Shown here piece by piece: positions 1 to 7,400 of a stretch of DNA of 7,736 bases. The position numbers and the translations under genes were made by a program. This stretch comes from Methanobacteriota archaeon (GTDB taxonomy: Archaea; Thermoplasmatota; Poseidoniia; Poseidoniales; Poseidoniaceae). Location: positions 41,143 to 48,878 of the forward strand of contig PAMN02000048.1 in assembly GCA_002707335.2 (NCBI GenBank). The letters run 5' to 3'. The first letter of the stretch is position 1, and the number at the start of each line of letters is the position of its first letter. The notes beneath the pieces are model-generated. The model made no database searches and was not told the origin of the DNA. It was given only the letters and a program-made list of their open reading frames with translations.

Positions 1-467
1 TGAATCAATCTTGCTCTCCATGCAAAATCGATAAGCGCTATAGGAATGAAAACTGATACAGTTGACCACCACAATGTCGCTTGTAGTTCTCCTTCACCAT
101 TCAATATCTCAATCAAATCATCAGAATGGTGAACAGAAATTCCCTTTACAATGCCAATTATTCCAATTAAGTACCAAACAGAAACCGCAATATCGAGTTT
201 GTTGCCATTTTTTATGTCTGCAAAACTAGGTCTTCCAATAACTGCCATTGATGCATAGGCAACTACTGCGGCAGCAGAAGCAAAGATGTACCATTCAGCC
301 TCTTGATTTAGCAAATCTAGAGTCCAGAGGAAAATAGCAGGTTTCGACCATGTTATCCAGAATTCGTTTGGGACACGTCTCTCTTTGTGGTCAAGCCATG
401 CAGCGATAGATAGTGCTCCAAACAGAACTATCGCTCGAGTCCAAGCGATGATTTCCTCGGACTCCAT
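1..467 (-). CDS. A24-type prepilin/preflagellin peptidase-like membrane protein, 3' end missing
   Basis: An open minus-strand frame starts at ATG 467-465 and runs without a stop through the left edge, giving 155 codons plus two bases. An in-frame stop lies upstream at 494-492, so this ATG is the first possible Met. The N-terminus has a hydrophobic helix (about residues 11-25) followed by AAWLDHKERRVPNEFW. The pattern Asp, charged residues, Arg-Val-Pro-Asn is the hallmark of the first catalytic aspartate region in A24 peptidases (TadV/CpaA, FlaK, PibD); the Asp is residue 26. Further hydrophobic stretches lie near 60-77, 93-111 and 133-150. These enzymes cleave the short leader of type IV pilin-like and archaellin precursors on the cytoplasmic side of the membrane. 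The second catalytic motif (GxGD or GGAD type) is not seen in the visible part and should lie just past the edge. It is divergent from the UPF0147 gene. A non-peptidase membrane protein remains possible because only one catalytic motif is visible. Confidence 0.72.
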   Translation of the reverse strand, partial: MESEEIIAWTRAIVLFGALSIAAWLDHKERRVPNEFWITWSKPAIFLWTLDLLNQEAEWYIFASAAAVVAYASMAVIGRPSFADIKNGNKLDIAVSVWYLIGIIGIVKGISVHHSDDLIEILNGEGELQATLWWSTVSVFIPIALIDFAWRARLI

Positions 468-486
468 GTGACTCGGGCGGCGGCAA

Positions 487-497
487 TTAACTTAAAT
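487..497. promoter_or_regulatory. Candidate shared TATA region for divergent genes
   Basis: The 79-base divergent gap contains TTAACTTAA at 487-495, a near-symmetrical AT-rich core in otherwise GC-richer flanks (GGGCGGCGGC on one side, TCCGACAC on the other). Read on the minus strand it gives GGATTTAAG, whose centre is about 26 nt upstream of ATG 467, so the peptidase-like mRNA would begin at or next to its start codon (leaderless). Read on the plus strand it gives CTTAAAT, placing a start near 520 and leaving a leader of about 27 nt that carries a Shine-Dalgarno-like sequence. The spacing follows the known archaeal TATA-to-start distance. The assignment is an inference from position and composition. 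Confidence 0.45.
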
Positions 498-536
498 CCG
501 ACACTCTTAGAGTCATCTCACACGAACCTTTGTGTG

Positions 537-541
537 GGTGA
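537..541 (+). promoter_or_regulatory. Ribosome binding site deciding the UPF0147 start
   Basis: GGTGA sits 5 nt upstream of ATG 547 and matches the anti-Shine-Dalgarno consensus GGAGGTGA. It supports starting at ATG 547 rather than at the in-frame GTG at 532, because the site would lie inside the coding region of the longer form. Confidence 0.55.
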
Positions 542-546
542 TTAAA

Positions 547-816
547 ATGTCCGACATTGAAACAAAACTTGAACAAATTGCGACTGTAATCAACCAAATC
601 GATGATCCCAAAGTACCTCGTAATATACGAAAAGGTGCAAAGGAGTCATGCGAAAATTGGCTATTGAACAAGGCAAAAGAAATGGATGTCAGAATCGCAA
701 TGACTCAAAACAAGTTAGAAGAATTATATGAAGATCCAAACATACCACCGGAATTTGGAACATTGATTCTGATGATTAACACTGAACTTGAGAAGTTGCT
801 TCGAGAATCAATGTGA
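547..816 (+). CDS. UPF0147 family protein
   Basis: This 89-residue protein is complete and is the only confident gene on the plus strand. It matches the small all-helical archaeal UPF0147 family in length and layout: an N-terminal helix (about residues 3-18), the conserved segment VPRNIRKGA (23-31), a long middle helix, and EDPNIPPEFGTLI (62-74) followed by a final helix. The duplicated Asp-Pro-x-(Val/Ile)-Pro turns (DDPKVP at 19-24, EDPNIP at 62-67) are characteristic and suggest an internal two-fold repeat. The molecular function of the family is not established, to my knowledge. There is no signal peptide or membrane segment, so it should be cytosolic. The start was chosen for the GGTGA site just upstream; an in-frame GTG at 532 would add five residues without family support. 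The gene is divergent from the peptidase-like gene and convergent with the permease gene, whose stop codon begins at the very next base. Confidence 0.85.
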   Translation: MSDIETKLEQIATVINQIDDPKVPRNIRKGAKESCENWLLNKAKEMDVRIAMTQNKLEELYEDPNIPPEFGTLILMINTELEKLLRESM

Positions 817-2232
817 TTACTCTTCTTCAGTCAATATCAGTTTTAATTTCTCAAGGTCTTCTCTTAGTTCAGAATCTATTCTGCCTTTTGTGAGACTTTC
901 TTTCATTAAATCGTAATACATTGTATCAACAGATGCAGACATAACAAAATCAATTTCATTTTGTCTTGCTCTACCACGTTGTAAAATTATTTTAATAGCG
1001 GATATGCCAGAAATCCTTGTTACTTCCTTGTCGGAGACTCCTAGTCTCTTTTGCAATTCTGTAAGTTTGTGATACTCTCCAATTGATAGGTTACCATCTC
1101 TTAGAGCATCTTGCCATGCTTCTTTCAGAGTTGGTGCTCTCTCAGATAGCAATATTGCGATTGGTCGTGTCTCTTCGATGTTTTCCAAAACAATCTTGAC
1201 TATTGCAAACAAAGGAACTGCTAAAACCATTCCAACAATTCCCCACAGCCAGAATGAGAATGCTGTAATCAATAGGAGAATAACTGGGGATAAATCCAAT
1301 GCTCTTCCCGCCCATTTAGTTTCAATGTAATTACCCCATACTTGTTGGTTTACTAGCAATATTATTGTGAGAACTAGCAAAGCAATTGGCTTCAATAAAA
1401 TTAAGCCAATAATCAATGGTGGTATTGTTGCAATAAGGGAGCCAATGTATGGCACATAGTTCAGAATAAATGTCAATACTGCCCAAACAAACCAAAGGTC
1501 GATTCCAAAAATCATCATCACAATTGCTGCAATTATTGCACTACCAATTCCACATCCGGTTTTTACGATGATGTATGTGTTAATACCCTCTTCAATCTGG
1601 TGTTGTATCGCTTCCATTTTGTTTGAGCTTGAATTAGGCCACGCTCTCTCAATTCTACCTGGAAGTAAATGCGCTTCGAAAATAATGAAAATTAGGAAGA
1701 AAAGTACAGTTATGCTTGTTGTAATGAATGAACCAACACTACTTACAACCGAAGTGGCAATTTCTCCAGTACCACCTCCCGAACCGATGCCTAGGGATTC
1801 TAGTCCACTACCGAATGAATCACCATCATCAGAACTTGAGGCATCGTTGATCATACTGCCAATTAGAGGCGCCTTCTTGAGTTGCTTCCATCGTTGATTT
1901 AATTTATCGTCATATTCAGACTGTTTATCTTCATCATCAACCAAACCTTGTACTTGCGACCAAGCAAAAAATGCAGCAGAAGTGATGATTAGTATAAACA
2001 GTAACAGCATTGTCAGATATGAAAGGAATACTGGAAAACTGTTCTTTGAAAGATAATCTGCTCCAGGTTTTAAGACAAAATATATGCCCAATGCAATGAA
2101 AAACGGCTTAAGAACACTTTCCAAATGAATCATAGCAATACAAAGTACTGCAATAATTATCAATGAATGAGAAATAATTGTCACTCTTTCTTGAAAGGTC
2201 GATATGGCCTTGTCATTAGCAACTTCGCCCAT
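817..2232 (-). CDS. AI-2E/PerM family membrane transporter with cytoplasmic C-terminal extension
   Basis: The 471-residue protein is complete. It has the AI-2E transporter (PerM/TqsA-like) layout: hydrophobic segments at about 16-36, 42-56 and 67-94, a soluble loop, then segments near 168-190, 221-243, 245-295 and 315-345. Family signatures are NYVPYIG at 258-264 and the region GNYIETKWAGRALDLSP (300-316) before the last hydrophobic block, ending in GMVLAVPL. Members are membrane permeases; different members export small signals or act in sodium/proton exchange, so the substrate here cannot be named. The loop after the third segment contains a low-complexity Ser/Asp/Gly tract (131-156). After the last membrane segment there is a hydrophilic, helix-rich tail of about 105 residues (367-471), with two similar units around 374-404 and 440-471. 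The ATG at 2232 is preceded by no clear Shine-Dalgarno site. The gene lies 51 nt downstream of lonB in the same direction. Confidence 0.88.
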   Translation of the reverse strand: MGEVANDKAISTFQERVTIISHSLIIIAVLCIAMIHLESVLKPFFIALGIYFVLKPGADYLSKNSFPVFLSYLTMLLLFILIITSAAFFAWSQVQGLVDDEDKQSEYDDKLNQRWKQLKKAPLIGSMINDASSSDDGDSFGSGLESLGIGSGGGTGEIATSVVSSVGSFITTSITVLFFLIFIIFEAHLLPGRIERAWPNSSSNKMEAIQHQIEEGINTYIIVKTGCGIGSAIIAAIVMMIFGIDLWFVWAVLTFILNYVPYIGSLIATIPPLIIGLILLKPIALLVLTIILLVNQQVWGNYIETKWAGRALDLSPVILLLITAFSFWLWGIVGMVLAVPLFAIVKIVLENIEETRPIAILLSERAPTLKEAWQDALRDGNLSIGEYHKLTELQKRLGVSDKEVTRISGISAIKIILQRGRARQNEIDFVMSASVDTMYYDLMKESLTKGRIDSELREDLEKLKLILTEEE

Positions 2233-2277
2233 GGTTTGGACAATGGTTTCAACTACTTGAGATAATCCCGTGTTGAG

Positions 2278-2285
2278 ATTTTATC
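2278..2285 (-). promoter_or_regulatory. Weak TATA-like box for the permease gene
   Basis: On the minus strand GATAAAAT overlaps the lonB stop codon and its centre is about 49 nt before ATG 2232. By archaeal spacing it would start transcription near 2255, leaving a leader of about 23 nt with no visible Shine-Dalgarno sequence. The remaining bases of the 51-nt gap show no hairpin or T-run, so readthrough from lonB is equally possible. Confidence 0.28.
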
Positions 2286-4371
2286 ATGAAATTTGTTTGT
2301 TTGCTGTGACCTCTGGTGTTAATCTGTCAATCACAGCAGATAATCTCTCGACCAAACTTGTCTTGTTTTCACCAATCAGAAGGGCATGCTCCATAACCTC
2401 ATCTAGGGTATCTACAGGTATTACCTCGATACTTTCGAATTGTTGGTCAAGTAGGACATCTTGAGCATTAGCTCTTGGTATAACCACAGTTTTGATTCCT
2501 GATTTAGCAGCAGATTCAATCTTAGCAGTTACTCCACCAATCGGTAGTACCTCCCCTCTTACAGAAAGACTACCTGTCATTGCTAGGTCTTGTCGAATTG
2601 GTATGTTTTCAAGCGCAGATATAATTGCAGTAGCAATTGTAATTGACGCAGAATCTCCGTCTACACCGTGTGTATCAACGAATTGAATGTGTATGTCATA
2701 ATCAGATACGTCTTTTCCAGTTAATTTCTTAATAACAGCACTTACGTTTGTGACACTTTCTTTCGCTAGGTCAGACAATCCGCCGGTTGCGTAAACCTTT
2801 CCTCCGCCACCCAATGATGGGGTTACTAGAGCTTCTACAGGGAGCATAATTCCACTGTAGTCAGATAATCCCGAATCTGCACCAAGTACTGCAAGACCAT
2901 TCACTCTTCCAATTCTGTTTCCAGAGTTGACTACCAATGAGTATTCTTGCCTTCTTTCTATCATTCTATCTGCAACTTGCTGCTCTAGAGGTTTAGCGAT
3001 GTTTCTCGCTGCTAATACGTGCTTTGAAGTGGCATATTGTGCGCCTTCTTCACATGCTAAGTCTCCAGCGATTCTTACTAATCCTCCAAGTTCACGCAAT
3101 CTTAGGGATAGTTTCCCTCTTCGACCTGCTCTTCTTTGCGCTTCACGAAGAATTACGGCGACAGCGGATCTGTCGAAGTGAGGTATCTCTCTGGATGTGC
3201 CTGCGTCTCTTCTTACTTCTTGAGCGATGAATCTAATCAAACGTCTACGGTTTGCGGTTGTATCTGGCATGTGAGAATTGACATATACTTCGTATCCATA
3301 TCCTCTGATACGACTTCTAAGAGCGGGGTGCATTCCTTGTATAGCGTCTAAGTTTCCTGCGGCGATTAGAATAAAGTCGCAAGGGACAGCTTCTGTTTTG
3401 GTTAAAGCACCACTTGAGCGCTCTGAGCGTCCGGATATAGGGAAAGCCCTCTCTTGCATAGCGGTAAGTAGAGCTTGTTGCTCTTCTAAACGAAGAAGAT
3501 TGATTTCGTCGATATACAATACTCCGCCGTGTGCTCTGTGTATTGCTCCTGGTTCTACCCTGTCATGAGCAGGAGTTTCCATCCCACCGCTCTGGAATGG
3601 GTCGTGTCTTACATCTCCAAGTAGGCTTCCCGAGAGTGTTCCAGTAGCATCTACGAAAGGTGGTGCTTCGTTAGCCTGGTGTTTGACTAAAACTTTAGGA
3701 ATACGATTTTCTTCTGCTCCGCCCAATCTGGATCTAAGGAACATGTATCCGAACATTAGCAGGAGCATGCCGAATAATAGCGTTAAGATATCTCCACTTT
3801 GCAATGCAACGATAGCCAATAAGAAGGCTATAGCAACAAATCCTATCATCAGCATTTTTTGGCTCTTTTCTTTTTGGATTCTTATTGCTTCTTTTTGGGA
3901 TTTGACAATTCTGTCTCCTCTTCCTGCAGGAACAGTGCGAACTCTCGGTTCGTTCTCATCATCTGCATTAGGGTAGCAAAGAATGTCTTCCAATTTATCT
4001 TGAGGAATTAACTCAGTCATCGACCTTGCTAGCATTGATTTCCCAGTACCTGGATCTCCAATCATCATCATGTGACGCCTTTGTTCAGCGGCTTTTTTGA
4101 TAACTATCGAGCCAGCCTCTTGTCCAATCACTTGGTCTACTAGTCTTTCAGGAATTGGTACGTCCTCTGTTGTAGAGAAGCCGATACTTCGTACCCACTC
4201 ATCTACGTGAACATCATTTATCTCCACTGAATTACCAGGTTCTGGAGCCCAAATTGTAACGGTAGTCGGTGCTTCATCCGTAGAGTTATTTTCTATCTCT
4301 TCAGTGCCCGATGGGTCTTCTTCTGTCCCGATATCTTCCTCTGACACATCCATCCCTCTGAACCAGACCAT
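2284..4371 (-). CDS. lonB: Archaeal LonB, membrane-anchored ATP-dependent protease
   Basis: The 695-residue protein is complete. It unfolds and degrades proteins at the cytoplasmic face of the membrane using ATP. Domains in order: an acidic, probably disordered N-terminal extension (1-68); the AAA+ module opening with ERLVDQVIGQE (76-86) and Walker A GDPGTGKS (105-112); a two-helix membrane hairpin inserted in the AAA+ module (about 173-212), which is typical of archaeal LonB; Walker B GGVLYIDEIN (282-291); sensor-1 region AAGN (337-340); the helical subdomain (about 370-465); and the S16 protease domain (about 480-665). The catalytic dyad is Ser574 in DGDSA and Lys617 in GGVTAK, both present, so the enzyme should be active. 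ATG 4371 is used because a TATA-like box sits about 26-30 nt upstream; Met7 is a possible alternative, but the purine-rich AGAGGG directly abuts it with no spacing. It is co-directional with the large surface protein upstream (46-nt gap) and the permease downstream. Confidence 0.96.
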   Translation of the reverse strand: MVWFRGMDVSEEDIGTEEDPSGTEEIENNSTDEAPTTVTIWAPEPGNSVEINDVHVDEWVRSIGFSTTEDVPIPERLVDQVIGQEAGSIVIKKAAEQRRHMMMIGDPGTGKSMLARSMTELIPQDKLEDILCYPNADDENEPRVRTVPAGRGDRIVKSQKEAIRIQKEKSQKMLMIGFVAIAFLLAIVALQSGDILTLLFGMLLLMFGYMFLRSRLGGAEENRIPKVLVKHQANEAPPFVDATGTLSGSLLGDVRHDPFQSGGMETPAHDRVEPGAIHRAHGGVLYIDEINLLRLEEQQALLTAMQERAFPISGRSERSSGALTKTEAVPCDFILIAAGNLDAIQGMHPALRSRIRGYGYEVYVNSHMPDTTANRRRLIRFIAQEVRRDAGTSREIPHFDRSAVAVILREAQRRAGRRGKLSLRLRELGGLVRIAGDLACEEGAQYATSKHVLAARNIAKPLEQQVADRMIERRQEYSLVVNSGNRIGRVNGLAVLGADSGLSDYSGIMLPVEALVTPSLGGGGKVYATGGLSDLAKESVTNVSAVIKKLTGKDVSDYDIHIQFVDTHGVDGDSASITIATAIISALENIPIRQDLAMTGSLSVRGEVLPIGGVTAKIESAAKSGIKTVVIPRANAQDVLLDQQFESIEVIPVDTLDEVMEHALLIGENKTSLVERLSAVIDRLTPEVTANKQIS

Positions 4372-4392
4372 TTTAGGGGTTTGTGTATTCGC

Positions 4393-4407
4393 AGGTTACT
4401 TTAACCT
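4393..4407 (-). promoter_or_regulatory. Inverted repeat overlapping the candidate lonB promoter
   Basis: The 46-nt gap upstream of lonB holds the perfect inverted repeat AGGTTA-CTT-TAACCT (plus-strand reading). On the minus strand the centre reads GTTAAAGT, a TATA-like box whose centre is about 26-30 nt before ATG 4371, which predicts a leaderless or nearly leaderless lonB mRNA. A dyad placed exactly over the box could be a repressor site, but six-base arms with a three-base spacer occur by chance in a window of this size, so the evidence is mainly its position. Confidence 0.42.
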
Positions 4408-4417
4408 ACGGAAACAC

Positions 4418-7400
4418 TCACTGCCTGTATTGTTCGTAATATTGGTGACCGTAGTAAGCCCATTGTTCCATAGTCCAGCCAGCAGGCAATCCGCCAGGTG
4501 GAAGTGGTGGTGCTCCTGGTGGAACTTGCGCAACAACTGGAGCAGGTGCTGCGACAGGTTGCTGGAATATCTCTTGGGTTCCACCGTACATTGAGTTTGC
4601 AACAGTGTCATGTGCTGGTAATTGGTTTGCCCAATCTACTACTTCTGGTTCAGATCCTCTGTTTCCTCCCCTAATGAACATCAAACCAATCAATAGAGCA
4701 ATTATTACTACTCCTACAACTATTGCGATGACGGTCATGTCAAGTCCAGTTTCTTCTGAAACTGAACCAGAACTTGCGGAGTCGCAAGTTGTTGTAAATC
4801 CACATGCTTCTTCTTTGTCAGCTTCCAACTCAGCGAGTTCTTCTGCTGCTGTTTCGTATTGAGTGGTTCCCTTTTCCATGTTCTTCATTTCAGATTTCTT
4901 TGAACTGATTTCAGCTTCTAAGGTATCAATTAACTCTTCGAGTTCTTCTGGAGTTAAGGTTTCAGGACCAGGGGCTTCTTCATTAGCTGTCCATTTGAGA
5001 TTGTTACCTGCCCATTGATATTTATCACCGGTATCTGACATAGCGACTACCTTTGTTACCTCGATGTAATGGAATCCCCATTCCTCATGTTCTCCAGGCA
5101 TTCCTGATTCATCGATTTGACCATTAAGCGGGTCGAATGTCCAACCATTGTTCTTCATTGTGATGTCATGTTCGATAACCTGATTCTTCATACATACTGC
5201 ATCGTTGCATAATTTCCACGTGGTTGTCAAAGATGTGATTGTAACATCATTTTTGTTCAAGAACATAGTAACTTCAGGAACTTCCTCAATGAATACATTC
5301 CTCGCATCAATCTTTACGTCTCCACTATCGCCTTGTCCTACGGTTAGAGGAACGCTGTCGTAGACTTCTACATCAAAATCGTAACGATTTTGATCATATC
5401 TGTCCTCAACTATGATTGTAACAGTTTGAATACCTTCTTGATCCCATATCATTGTTAAAGTATTGTCAAAATAACTATGCCTCACTGCACCTGGGATTTC
5501 GTTGCTTGCAGATATTGTTACTTCGTCCACGTTTCCATCAATATCTGTTAGAATCTCAGATAGGTAGATGACCTTTTGAGTTCCTGCCTTCAATCTTAGT
5601 CCTTCGTATTCAGAGAGGTCTAATCTTGGAGCGTCGTTGACAGGATTTACAGCGATAGTTATCATTTGATCAGAATATTGCTGTCCATCACTAGCTCTGA
5701 TTGTGACAGTGGTCTCTCCGTTTATGTCATCATCCATTGTTTCATAGTTTAAAGTAAATCCAATCAATTCCAGGTTCAGTAGTTCAGGATTGGAGTTGTC
5801 AATAATTGCCAATACTAGGTCATCAGTTGATGAAGGGTTTCCTTGGTTGTCAGTATCTGATAGATATGATGACAACATAGTGGATGATGAAGAACCTTCA
5901 TCAACAAATTGTTTCGCAATACCTGCCCATCTAGGTTGGCCATTTTCTATTACGTTGAAAAGAAGTGTGCCATATGCGTTTTCGATACCATCGTTAACGG
6001 TAACTTCTATTCCTGTGGCAGTTGGTTGCCCATTAACGTACTTGATGTTTTCAAAGTATACCTCAATCTCTTGAGTATCAGGATGCCATGCAACGAAATT
6101 AGGGCTACTACTGCTAATTACCAGATCTGAAAGTGGAGTTTCAGCGTCATTGATATTATCTGCGATTGGAACCATTGTTGTGGTTTGCACCTTGACAGTA
6201 GGAATCGGTTCTGCGGTAATGATTGGCTTAGCATTCATTAATTTGAATCCATTTTCTGTTACTTGCCAAGCGCTGGTTTGCATTCTAGAATCAATCGATC
6301 TGATTCTAATGTCATAATCGCCCGCACCCATGTCCATTGTTGGCTTAACGAGATATTGGCGATGCTCGCCATTAGTGCCTTCTTGGAATACTTGGTCTCC
6401 ACCGACAATCAAATTTTCCCCACCTAACCAGTTATTTTGGTCAGCTTCTGAAATTTCAACATCGAATGTAAAGAAAGAGGTGTTTATGTCTACTGCGTCG
6501 TTGATTGTTGTCTTTGCTTCAATTAGGAAGTTATCTCCTCTTGCAATTTCACTTGAGCCTATTACCTGTGCTTTTCTGGCAACTGGAATTAAGTCATGTG
6601 GTATGATTTTTGTTCTTTGATTATTTGAACTAGATTTGTCAGCAACAAGGTTTGAAAGTTCTACTCCAAAAGTGGTTTGATAAGCATTTGATGGTAAATT
6701 CGAAGTGTCGATTTGTCCATTGAAGGTCTGCGTAGCACCATTTGAATTGAAGTTATTCAGGGGTTGAGTTGAACCGACATATGTTTTCACGTTATTTGAT
6801 TTGTAGAAGAACTTAACATTCCCTCCATCAGTGTAAGCATCAACACCATTGTTGACTATGGTTGCTTGCAAATCCAAGGTGTCACCGTTGATGTAGCCTC
6901 CTCCTGGCGCACTAGGGTTGTTTGCAGTGAAACTTTTGACACCAACGTCAATTGTTGGAGCCATGTTTGCATCTGCCGCAGATAGTACATTTCGATGAGA
7001 TGTGTGATCGCCGTCTAATAACGCAGCAACAGTAAGGAAGTTCTCAGCAGATGAAAGTCCAGATGTTGCTCTAGCAATAGAGGTTGATACAGTCCATGAT
7101 TTAGTTACCGGATTTCCTGCTGAAAGAGTAAATGATTCGAAGCCTGAGTTTCCACTGTTCAATAGCCACTTTCGCCAAAGGTGGGGTGGTCTGTCTGATC
7201 CGCCACCAGTGGTATATGCTTCAGCACCAATGGATTCAGTTACTGCGGCGTAAAGGTGAACTGTCTTAGTGCCTTGACCAAGGTAAGCAGCAGTAATCTG
7301 AATATTCATTTGACCGTTATTTTCTGATTGAACTACTTCTAATTGGTAGTCAGCAGCGTCGACCATATCTCCTCCGCTTGTGTAAAGTGAATCATATGGC

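Noticed and set aside
532..546. Upstream in-frame GTG start for the UPF0147 gene
   Set aside because: It would add only Met-Trp-Val-Ile-Lys, lacks a ribosome binding site, and would bury the GGTGA site that fits ATG 547.
1568..1897. Plus-strand open frame opposite the permease gene
   Set aside because: It is antisense to a well-conserved membrane segment and its hydrophobic/Ser-Pro composition is explained as a shadow of that gene; no start signal was seen.
2233..2283. Possible terminator or small RNA in the gap between lonB and the permease gene
   Set aside because: No hairpin, T-run or conserved RNA pattern was visible in these 51 bases.
2927..3976. Several plus-strand open frames opposite lonB
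   Set aside because: The lonB frame carries all family motifs throughout this stretch; the antisense frames overlap one another and show no recognisable domain.
4396..4611. A 71-codon minus-strand open frame overlapping the end of the surface protein gene
   Set aside because: It lies in another frame over the Pro-rich tail and the lonB promoter gap; the translation is low-complexity and lacks family features, while the overlapping surface protein frame is clearly coding.
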